Positions 1-5,850 of a stretch of 6,517 nt of DNA are shown in pieces. The DNA lies in the NCBI GenBank assembly GCA_009914645.1, contig VFLB01000050.1, positions 1-6,517 on the forward strand, given 5' to 3'. This stretch comes from Synechococcaceae bacterium Bin_79_3 (GTDB taxonomy: Bacteria; Cyanobacteriota; Cyanobacteriia; PCC-6307; Cyanobiaceae). Position 1 is the stretch's first letter. Every line of letters begins with the position of its first letter. The notes beneath the pieces are model-generated. The model worked only from the letters and a program-made list of their open reading frames with translations, ran no database searches and was not told the origin of the DNA. The position numbers and the translations under genes were made by a program.

Positions 1-1269
1 CTCCGCGCGCAAGAGAATCATCTCTAAGGCGCGTCGAAAGTTGCTTTCTTGCACCTCATGGGTGATCACCACAATTTCAGCACCGCTGCCTTGGGATTGG
101 AATTGCACGATTGATTGCAAACTAACTCCAGCGTCACCAAAACAACTGCCAATATGACCAATCACCCCGGGAAGATCCGCTGCCTGAAAACGCACATAGT
201 TGCGATGTTTTGTGATTGCACTATCAACTAAACAACAACTGCGCCAACTAGTGGCAGCAAGCAATGGATCCAACTTGGCAGCAGGGCCTCCCACTTGTTG
301 GATCGCTGCAATATTGAGAATGTCTGCCACCACAGCACTAGCGGTGGGGCCTGCCCCAGCTCCTGGCCCGTAGAACATCACTTGTCCCACAGGATCGCCC
401 TCCACCAATATGGCGTTATTTACTCCGTTTACCCCCGCTAGCGGATGGGTTTTGGGCACCAAGGTGGGATGCACTCTCACATCAAGCACTTCACTTGTAT
501 CAGTAATAGTTTTAACCCGTTCAGCTACCGCTAATAACTTCACTACATAACCCAATTCTCGGGCGTAGTTAATATCTCGCAATTGCAAATTAGCGATCCC
601 TTCTGTGGGGATTTTGCTTCTATCAACAAGGCCGCCATAGGCAAGGCCCACAATAATGGCGATTTTATCGGCGGCATCTCCCCCATTAACGTCTGCATCT
701 GGATCTGCTTCTGCGTAACCAAGGGCCTGGGCATCAGCTAGCACTGCTGCGTAGCTAGCCCCTTCAGCGGCCATGCGGCTGAGGATGTAATTCGTGGTGC
801 CATTAATGATGCCGCTTACCCGCTCAATGCGGTTTGCCCCAAGCGACTGTTTCAACGGCTCAAGAATTGGGATGCCGCCCCCCACCGCTGCTTCCATCAA
901 TACATAAACACCTTTTGCCGCTGCTGCTGCCGCAATTTCAGCTCCGTGGCGGGCGATCACTGCCTTATTGGCAGTTACCACAGGTTTACCTGCTTCGATA
1001 GCAGCCAGGATCAAACTGCGGGCCGGTTCAATTCCCCCCATAACTTCCACCACTAAATCCACCGCAGGATTTGCCACCACAGCAGCGGGATCAGTGCAGA
1101 GCAATTCCTTGCTAATGCCTTGGGGAAGGGTTCGCTCCAAGCTGCGTACGGCCACTTGGCGTAGCTCAAGTTCTGCAACTAAAGGATGACGGCCACTGGG
1201 ATTAAGCAGGATTTCAGCCACCCCTGCCCCCACCGTGCCAAGCCCAAGCAAACCAATACCAATTGCCAT
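1..1269 (-). CDS. hom: Homoserine dehydrogenase with C-terminal ACT domain (3' end cut by window)
   Basis: Catalyses NAD(P)H-dependent reduction of aspartate semialdehyde to homoserine, the branch point to threonine, methionine and isoleucine, in the cytosol. The minus-strand frame starts at an ATG (1267-1269) and stays open for 423 codons to the window edge; the family is usually about 430 residues, so only the last few residues and the stop are missing. Visible landmarks are the Rossmann glycine loop GLGTVG (9-14), TANKA with the conserved Lys102, the NGTTNYIL signature (156-163), GYAEADPDADVNGGDAADK (184-202) carrying the catalytic Asp198 and Lys202, and GPGAGAGPTASAVVAD (301-316). An ACT regulatory domain begins near residue 356 (Asn357 onward, with DLPGVIGHIG). 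ACT domains in this family commonly mediate threonine feedback; that is inferred here. No Shine-Dalgarno is evident. The gene follows sufE by 25 nt, so co-transcription is likely. Confidence 0.97.
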   Translation of the reverse strand, partial: MAIGIGLLGLGTVGAGVAEILLNPSGRHPLVAELELRQVAVRSLERTLPQGISKELLCTDPAAVVANPAVDLVVEVMGGIEPARSLILAAIEAGKPVVTANKAVIARHGAEIAAAAAAKGVYVLMEAAVGGGIPILEPLKQSLGANRIERVSGIINGTTNYILSRMAAEGASYAAVLADAQALGYAEADPDADVNGGDAADKIAIIVGLAYGGLVDRSKIPTEGIANLQLRDINYARELGYVVKLLAVAERVKTITDTSEVLDVRVHPTLVPKTHPLAGVNGVNNAILVEGDPVGQVMFYGPGAGAGPTASAVVADILNIAAIQQVGGPAAKLDPLLAATSWRSCCLVDSAITKHRNYVRFQAADLPGVIGHIGSCFGDAGVSLQSIVQFQSQGSGAEIVVITHEVQESNFRRALEMILLRAE

Positions 1270-1294
1270 TTAAACGTTTCGGTATGAGTTGATC

Positions 1295-1705
1295 CTATAA
1301 ATGCGCGGCTTGAGCTTGCATATGGCGCAGGATATTGAGGAAGCCATTAGCCCTTGAAGGGGTGAGGCTGGCCTGGAGGCCCGTTTCTGCCATAAAGCAA
1401 GGATCAATTGCTTGCACCTCGCTGGCGCTAAGGCCATTAAGCCCTGCAATCAAAAGTGCTAACAAACCTTTTGTGATTTGTGCATCAGCCTCCCCTTGCC
1501 ATTGCAAGCCGTTATCGCTGGCAGTGGGGGCAACAAACACCTGCGACACACAACCCTTAACCCGATTGCTTTCGCACTGCAATTCAGCAGGTGCTGGCGG
1601 TAATTTTTTGGCTAACCACAGCACATATTCGTAACGACGTTTGGGATCACTGCTGCCTTTTAACTTGGCAACTATTTCATCAAGGGCGGCGCTGCCGCTT
1701 GCCAT
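1295..1705 (-). CDS. sufE: SufE-like cysteine desulfuration protein (Fe-S cluster assembly)
   Basis: SufE accepts persulfide sulfur from the cysteine desulfurase SufS and passes it to the SufBCD scaffold, the main Fe-S assembly route in cyanobacteria. From the ATG at 1703-1705 the protein has 136 residues, the usual size for the family. The active-site motif VKGCVSQVFV places the acceptor cysteine at residue 52, matching the GCxSxV pattern of E. coli SufE. YEYVLWLAKKLP and the later LNGLSA segment also fit the family. The frame can extend upstream to a TTG at 1720 (141 aa), but the ATG gives a conventional start just before the conserved ALDEIVAKLK helix, so I prefer it. The ATG start overlaps the end of the upstream NikL-like gene by 26 nt, suggesting coupled translation. 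An additional cysteine (residue 44) lies eight residues before the active one; its role is unknown. Confidence 0.93.
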   Translation of the reverse strand: MASGSAALDEIVAKLKGSSDPKRRYEYVLWLAKKLPPAPAELQCESNRVKGCVSQVFVAPTASDNGLQWQGEADAQITKGLLALLIAGLNGLSASEVQAIDPCFMAETGLQASLTPSRANGFLNILRHMQAQAAHL

Positions 1706-2114
1706 GGCGGATGAGTCCAATTAATGCCAATGAGCCTAGGGCGCTGACGCCAAGTATTGAACGGCTTAGTTCCAAATAATCGCGGTGGCCCGGGCCGCCA
1801 TCCACCACCAACTCCCATTCGCGGTTGGCTTGGGCGGGCATTTTTGCTTTAAAGCTGCCATCACTGCCAGTGCTTCCCAGTTTCAGGGTTTTGCTGCCAT
1901 CTGGGGATTGCAAGCGCACTTCAGCATTAACTAGCGGTTCGCCAGTGGAAAAATATGAATTTAATTGCAATAGCCCGCTTGCTTCTAATCCAGAAAAGTT
2001 GGTTTCCACCCCATGGGCTTTTACTGAAGGCTGCAGCGCTGCTCCAATCAATAAACAGGAAATCCCTGCTAACGCTGCAATGTTTGCTTTGCTCTTTTCT
2101 AACCCTTTGAACAT
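1680..2114 (-). CDS. Small exported membrane-anchored protein resembling NikL/CbiL metal-uptake accessory proteins
   Basis: This 144-aa protein starts at an ATG (2112-2114). Residues 1-33 look like a signal peptide: a basic start, a hydrophobic core (about 12-28) and a cleavage-compatible VKA at 31-33. A beta-rich domain follows, with STGEPLVNAEVRL (56-68), GSTGSDGSFKAKMP (80-93), WELVVDGGPGHR (100-111), then a C-terminal hydrophobic helix (about 119-135) and a basic tail HGKRQRRP that should stay in the cytoplasm. The mature protein would begin His34-Gly35. The pattern of an AHG start, a 'plus-one Ig-like' repeat with DGSF, and W-x-V-x-D-G-x-GHR resembles NikL/CbiL components of nickel/cobalt ECF transporters and generic carboxypeptidase-regulatory-like folds. 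No transporter genes lie next to it here, so a metal role is inference. It ends inside the sufE reading frame. Confidence 0.8.
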   Translation of the reverse strand: MFKGLEKSKANIAALAGISCLLIGAALQPSVKAHGVETNFSGLEASGLLQLNSYFSTGEPLVNAEVRLQSPDGSKTLKLGSTGSDGSFKAKMPAQANREWELVVDGGPGHRDYLELSRSILGVSALGSLALIGLIRHGKRQRRP

Positions 2115-2117
2115 CGC

Positions 2118-2315
2118 TCAGAAACCAGGAAAACCGCCGGCCTGATCTAAGCGCCCAACTTGCACCATGCCAACCATTGAGCCGATCATCAGTTCAAGGG
2201 CCCTATTAGAGCGTTGCGGCTTGCTTGCAACCGCTGCAGGCTCGTTAGGTAAGGATTTGCCGGATTCAAGATTTGGAACAGAATCTGAAGTTGAAATGGA
2301 AATAGCCACCAACAC
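2118..2315 (-). CDS. Possible small protein, unknown function (65 aa)
   Basis: This is an open frame of 65 codons starting at a GTG (2313-2315), with TTG and a second GTG as the next two codons; a TAG lies eight codons further upstream in frame and there is no ATG near the start. The N-terminal half is low in hydrophobic residues and rich in Ser, Pro and Ala, while the C-terminal part (ALELMIGSMVGMVQVGRL then a GGFPGF end) is more protein-like and may be an amphipathic helix. Its TGA ends 3 nt before the ATG of the NikL-like gene, which would suit translational coupling. It fills most of the only sizeable gap in an otherwise gap-free gene string. I do not recognise the sequence, no clear ribosome binding site is visible, and a shorter version from an internal ATG (about 24 residues) or a non-coding leader are real alternatives. 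Confidence 0.4.
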   Translation of the reverse strand: MLVAISISTSDSVPNLESGKSLPNEPAAVASKPQRSNRALELMIGSMVGMVQVGRLDQAGGFPGF

Positions 2316-2385
2316 CTGTTTCGAGTTTCTTACCTACTCATCCTGGCAAGGGTATGGCGCTGGTTAGGGAAATTGAAACGCTTAT
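2316..2385. other. Short intergenic stretch without a recognised element
   Basis: This 70-bp stretch lies between the stop of the folate cyclo-ligase gene and the start of the possible small ORF. I looked for a hairpin with a T-run on the minus strand and for -35/-10 like pairs and found neither in convincing form. It is the likeliest place for an internal promoter or a transcript end within the gene string, but only because it is the widest non-coding gap in the window. Confidence 0.4.
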
Positions 2386-2931
2386 TCAAATTTGTAGCCA
2401 ATGCAACCCCAATTCACTTATCCAGCCAGCAAACGGAATATCCCATGGCTCACTAGGTAGTTCAGCTTTTATGCATGCATGGGGTAACACCACCAAGGCG
2501 GGCACCTCTCTCCAACAGGCTGCTGCCCGCAGGCGGTCGTACCAGCCACCGCCAGAACCAAGCCGAATGCCCTTTTGATCGATTCCTAAAGCGGGCACCA
2601 GCATCAACGCCACTTGCTTTGCAGAGAGGGAATTTTTTCCATTAGGGGCGGAAATACCACAGCTGTCTTTAGTAAGCGGGGTGCTGCTGCTCCAACTGAA
2701 AAATTGCAATCCCCCCACTTCCGCTCGCGGTAAAGCCAGCTCAATATTATTTTCCGCAAGTGATAAGAGATTTACCTCACCAGCTAAAGGCCAATAAATC
2801 GCTACGGCGCCAGGGCGTTTATTGATCAAATTTGGCACTATTAGCTTGGTTTGTTTAGCTACATCAGCAAATGTTTTGGCGCTGAGTTGTGAGCGCAGCA
2901 GCCTTAACTCATTGCGAAGGGATGTTTTCAC
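2386..2931 (-). CDS. 5-formyltetrahydrofolate cyclo-ligase (5,10-methenyltetrahydrofolate synthetase)
   Basis: Converts 5-formyl-THF plus ATP to 5,10-methenyl-THF, returning the storage or inhibitory folate to the one-carbon pool. The protein is 181 aa, within the usual 180-200. It shows the N-terminal basic helix [10 protein letters not shown], the substrate region YWPLAGEVN (46-54), and the family signature LVPALGID (111-118) followed by [13 protein letters not shown] (121-133), the nucleotide/folate-binding glycine loop. The usual aromatic after RLG is Ser126 here, and the C-terminal motif that often reads HD is WD (163-164); both are mild variants. The start is a GTG (2929-2931) whose last two bases and the next base overlap the ruvC stop in a GTGA arrangement, supporting coupled translation. 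The gene is called ygfA in E. coli; that symbol is not generally used in cyanobacteria. Confidence 0.93.
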   Translation of the reverse strand: MKTSLRNELRLLRSQLSAKTFADVAKQTKLIVPNLINKRPGAVAIYWPLAGEVNLLSLAENNIELALPRAEVGGLQFFSWSSSTPLTKDSCGISAPNGKNSLSAKQVALMLVPALGIDQKGIRLGSGGGWYDRLRAAACWREVPALVVLPHACIKAELPSEPWDIPFAGWISELGLHWLQI

Positions 2932-3389
2932 CGTTGAAACCAGGCTGTTAGGGCAACTGCTAGTGCGTCAGCGGCATCATCTGGTTTGGGCCGTTCAGTT
3001 AGTTCTAATTCACGCATCACGGCATCTTGCACATCACTTTTATCGGCGTGGCCGTGGCCGGCTAGGGCAAGTTTTATTTGCATCGGTGGATATTCCACAA
3101 TCGGTATGCGAAAACGGGCCAGGGTCATAATTAATACCCCCCGCGCTTGTACTACTGCAATTGTGTTGCTTGAGCGGTAGAAAAAAAACTTTTCCACCGA
3201 GGCTAAATCCGGCTGCCAGCGGCGAATTAATTGACGTAGATCAGCGGCGATTTCTACCAAGCGCGATCCCTCACTGGTGCCAGCTTCTGTGCTGATAACG
3301 CCGCAATCAAGCATTGCCATTGGCGGCCCAGTTTCTATTACGCCGTAGCCCACCCGAGCCAAACCTGGATCTATACCGAGGATGCGCAT
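2928..3389 (-). CDS. ruvC: Crossover junction endodeoxyribonuclease RuvC
   Basis: RuvC is the dimeric resolvase that cuts Holliday junctions released by RuvAB branch migration during recombinational repair. The 153-aa protein matches the family in length and carries all four acidic metal-binding positions: Asp7 in GIDPG, Glu66 in SVEKFFF, and Asp138 and Asp141 in [18 protein letters not shown] (81-87) and the DNA-contacting segment [20 protein letters not shown] (101-120) are also typical. The ATG at 3387-3389 lies inside the end of chlI, giving a 19-nt overlap, and the stop overlaps the folate gene start by 4 nt. A run of eight T on the coding strand (window 3181-3188) falls directly after the Glu66-Lys67 codons, encoding the three phenylalanines. 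RuvA and RuvB are not in this window. Confidence 0.97.
   Translation of the reverse strand: MRILGIDPGLARVGYGVIETGPPMAMLDCGVISTEAGTSEGSRLVEIAADLRQLIRRWQPDLASVEKFFFYRSSNTIAVVQARGVLIMTLARFRIPIVEYPPMQIKLALAGHGHADKSDVQDAVMRELELTERPKPDDAADALAVALTAWFQR
3181..3188. repeat. A8/T8 homopolymer inside ruvC
   Basis: Eight consecutive A on the plus strand read as T8 in ruvC, encoding Phe68-Phe70 immediately after the catalytic Glu66. The reading frame is intact here. Runs of this length can be replication or transcription slippage sites and are prone to sequencing error. Confidence 0.9.
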
Positions 3390-4471
3390 AGGGCTAATTC
3401 AAATTCACTTAAATCTTTTGGCACTGGCCTTGAAAACACCTGGCAAAACATCTTTATTACCCGTTCGCCGGAATCCACCGCTTCAAGTGGATCTTTACGC
3501 AAGCGATGCCTTAAGCAACAAGCCACCACTCGAGCTACATCTTCATCACTCACTTCAAGCCGCTGTTCATAGGCTGCTAGGGCTCGAGCTGCCCTATTTG
3601 TAACAATGTCGCCCCGCAGCCCGTCCACATTTAGCTGGCCGCAAACCTCGGAGATCTTTAGACGTAGATCAGGATCCAACTGCACTTTTGATAACCGTTG
3701 CTGGGCTGCCACCACCTGGCTTTGCAGTTGCTGTTGAGCTGCTTCCACCTGCTGAAGGTAGGCATCCGGATCGCTATCAAAACTGCTGCGTTGTTCCACC
3801 ACCTGCACCCGCTGTTCGGCATTGCGCACGGTGCGTACCTCAACGCTCATGCCAAAACGATCAAGTAATTGCGGCCTTAATTCACCTTCCTCTGGATTAC
3901 CCGAACCTATTAATACAAAACGGGCCGGATGCCGCACAGAAATACCTTCCCTTTCCACTGTGTTCCAGCCAGATGCTGCTGAATCCAACAAAACATCAAC
4001 TAAATGATCATCAAGCAGATTTACTTCATCCACATAAAGCAAACCCCTATTTGCTTTTGCTAGTAATCCAGGTTCAAAAGCTCTGATCCCTTCACTAAGT
4101 GCTTTTTCTATATCAATCGTGCCGCAAAGGCGATCTTCCGTAGCGCCAAGCGGTAGATCCACCATTGGCACTTGGCGCGGTTCCACCGGCAGTGCTTCCC
4201 CTGCTTCGGCGCGGTTGCGCACCTCAACGCTTTGCAGATCTGGATCGGTGGGAGAACTGTTGTATGGATCACCCGCCACCACATCAATTTCCGGCAACAA
4301 ATCAGCTAGAGCTCGAATTGTTGTGCTTTTGCCCGTGCCTCGATCACCCATGATCATCACGCCACCGATGCGTGGATCGATCACATTGAGCAGTAGAGCC
4401 AGCTTCATCTCCGCCTGGCCAACGATGGCGGTGAAGGGATACACCCTGCGCTTGCGAACCTGGCTCACCAC
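3371..4471 (-). CDS. chlI: Magnesium chelatase ATPase subunit I (ChlI)
   Basis: ChlI is the AAA+ motor subunit that, with ChlD and ChlH, inserts Mg2+ into protoporphyrin IX in the first committed step of chlorophyll synthesis. The 366-aa protein has the ChlI opening [14 protein letters not shown], Walker [10 protein letters not shown] (42-50), Walker B LLYVDEV (144-150), the sensor-1/arginine-finger region [18 protein letters not shown] (189-206), and sensor 2 in [14 protein letters not shown] (283-296, Arg286). Cys116 (RLCGTID) and Cys277 (EVCGQL) appear to correspond to the cysteines implicated in thioredoxin control of plant ChlI; that alignment is from memory. The start is one of two consecutive GTG codons (4469-4471 or 4466-4468). 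The first shares one base with the stop of the DUF3370 gene (TAGTG); the second gives a more ordinary MSQVRKRR start. A glutamine-rich linker (about 240-258) precedes the C-terminal helical domain. Confidence 0.98.
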   Translation of the reverse strand: MVSQVRKRRVYPFTAIVGQAEMKLALLLNVIDPRIGGVMIMGDRGTGKSTTIRALADLLPEIDVVAGDPYNSSPTDPDLQSVEVRNRAEAGEALPVEPRQVPMVDLPLGATEDRLCGTIDIEKALSEGIRAFEPGLLAKANRGLLYVDEVNLLDDHLVDVLLDSAASGWNTVEREGISVRHPARFVLIGSGNPEEGELRPQLLDRFGMSVEVRTVRNAEQRVQVVEQRSSFDSDPDAYLQQVEAAQQQLQSQVVAAQQRLSKVQLDPDLRLKISEVCGQLNVDGLRGDIVTNRAARALAAYEQRLEVSDEDVARVVACCLRHRLRKDPLEAVDSGERVIKMFCQVFSRPVPKDLSEFELALCASSV

Positions 4472-5850
4472 TAATTAACGGGCACTAGTTCGGATTGTTT
4501 CACAGCTGGGGCTGGAGCCACCGGTGAAACCGTAAGCACCTGCACTGGGGTGATGTCTGCTGGCACGATCAACCGCACCCGCACATTGCGTTGTTCCCCA
4601 GGTGCCAGGGTAATAAGGCCAAGGGGTTTGCCCACATCACCCGAACGCAATACCAGATGTTGATATCTGCGGCCGGGGTTGCCATCTAATCCGCGCAGCT
4701 CCACGGTGCCGCGAAAAAAAACTGCAGGGCCGGCTGGATTTTTAAAACGCAGCCCCCCTTCTTTTCGATCGCTTTTTAGCGGTGATTCCAAACTCAGGGC
4801 CAATTGTTGATTTTGTTTGTTGTTGTTGCGAAGGGGTAGATCAAGGTCGTATTCCACCCCGTAGTTACCGTGGGCTTCCCAGGCGGTATTGGGGTAGAAA
4901 GCCACTAATGGAGCTGTTTGCACCTGGCCGGTGCCAAAGCTGCCCTTTTGCAAACTGGCAATTGGCCAACTCACCGGCTGCTCGCCAATCTGCAACACCT
5001 TGCTACCTGGATCGCTCAACAAACCCTTCCAGCGTCGCCCTTGTTGAACTCCGCTAACGCGCGAATAAATCATTGCCCCCGGGGCACCCTTTGGGGTTGG
5101 TGCATGTTCTTTTTCGCTTAAACCGCCCTCTAAAAGCTCAAGAAATTGCTCTGGGCTGGGGGGGGTATCATTAATTAAGGCAAGGCTGGCAAGTGAGATA
5201 GGGCCATCAGTTTCAAAACGCACCTGCAAATTGCGGCCGTTTAGCAATGGATCCAAACCTTTTACAGGTATAGGCAAGCTAAACAGCACCTGACTGCTAT
5301 TTGGCGCCAAGCTGATGCTGGCCGGTAGCCAGGCTGGTCTTGGGGCGTTTCCAGCAACAAGATCACCCGCCACTCGGGAGCCAGGCCCTGCATATACGCT
5401 CAAACCATCGTGTTCCATTTGGCCTGGTAATGGCAAAAAGGGGGCATCGGGTTGAGATAACCAACTAGCGCCTGTTGGCATCCTTACGGTTACTGCTTTA
5501 TCGCTGCGGTTGCCAACAACGATGCCCTGCCAAAGGGTGCTTTGGGCTTGCGGCCCTGAACCGGCAAAAATGTGGTGGCTAAATAATTCAAAATTGCCCT
5601 CTAGGGGCACATTTAAGTGGGCACCTGGTACCCCACGGCTTTTGCCATCAAAGGTAGAAAGCAGAATCCCAGGGCCCTTAATCACCTCTGGATTGTTGTC
5701 GTTCACCATCAAGCTGCGGTCTAATTGCCCGGGTAAAGCCCGCACTTGGCCAGGGCGAAACTGTTCCGTTTGGCTTTGGGCCAGCACCGGAAGCACAAGA
5801 GTTTCAAAGCAAAAGCTGATTAAAACCGCCGGCAGTAATGCAAATCTCAT
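4471..5850 (-). CDS. Secreted DUF3370 family protein
   Basis: This 459-aa protein belongs by recognition to DUF3370, an uncharacterised family I know only from cyanobacteria. Residues 1-24 form a signal peptide with a cleavage-compatible VLA before Gln25, so the protein should be periplasmic or outer-membrane-associated. Family landmarks in order are RPGQVRALPGQLD (32-44), NNPEVIKGPGILLSTF (52-67), AHLNVPLEGNFELFSHHI (77-94), a WLSQPDAPFLPLP stretch (130-142), AWEAHGNYGVEYDLDLPLRN (323-342) and a C-terminal APGEQRNVRVRLIVPADITP segment (416-435). The content is beta-rich and I see no catalytic motif or membrane helix after the signal peptide. The ATG overlaps the upstream serine hydrolase stop as ATGA and its own stop touches the chlI start, so it is probably translated with both. 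Two eight-base homopolymers lie inside it (4714-4721 and 5158-5165) without breaking the frame. Confidence 0.92.
   Translation of the reverse strand: MRFALLPAVLISFCFETLVLPVLAQSQTEQFRPGQVRALPGQLDRSLMVNDNNPEVIKGPGILLSTFDGKSRGVPGAHLNVPLEGNFELFSHHIFAGSGPQAQSTLWQGIVVGNRSDKAVTVRMPTGASWLSQPDAPFLPLPGQMEHDGLSVYAGPGSRVAGDLVAGNAPRPAWLPASISLAPNSSQVLFSLPIPVKGLDPLLNGRNLQVRFETDGPISLASLALINDTPPSPEQFLELLEGGLSEKEHAPTPKGAPGAMIYSRVSGVQQGRRWKGLLSDPGSKVLQIGEQPVSWPIASLQKGSFGTGQVQTAPLVAFYPNTAWEAHGNYGVEYDLDLPLRNNNKQNQQLALSLESPLKSDRKEGGLRFKNPAGPAVFFRGTVELRGLDGNPGRRYQHLVLRSGDVGKPLGLITLAPGEQRNVRVRLIVPADITPVQVLTVSPVAPAPAVKQSELVPVN
4714..4721. repeat. A8/T8 homopolymer inside the DUF3370 gene
   Basis: Eight consecutive A on the plus strand, read as T8 in the DUF3370 gene around Val377-Phe379. 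The frame continues normally on both sides. Confidence 0.9.
5158..5165. repeat. G8/C8 homopolymer inside the DUF3370 gene
   Basis: Eight consecutive G on the plus strand, read as C8 in the DUF3370 gene across the Thr229-Pro231 codons. The frame continues normally on both sides, but G/C runs are more slippage-prone than A/T runs. Confidence 0.9.

Noticed and set aside
1270..1294. Terminator or promoter between sufE and hom, including the AAACGTTT palindrome
   Set aside because: The 25-nt gap holds only an 8-bp palindrome with no stem of useful length and no T-run; it is more likely a plain intra-operon spacer.
1825..2145. Plus-strand 106-codon open frame opposite the NikL-like gene
   Set aside because: The minus-strand frame has a signal peptide, an ordered domain pattern and a membrane anchor; the plus-strand product shows none.
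2167..2367. Plus-strand 66-codon frame in the gap region
   Set aside because: It is the only rival to the minus-strand small ORF, but it runs against the direction of all neighbours and has no visible ribosome binding site or domain.
3688..4086. Plus-strand 132-codon open frame opposite chlI
   Set aside because: It lies wholly antisense to strongly conserved ChlI sequence, and its proline- and leucine-rich product reflects the codon pattern of the real gene.
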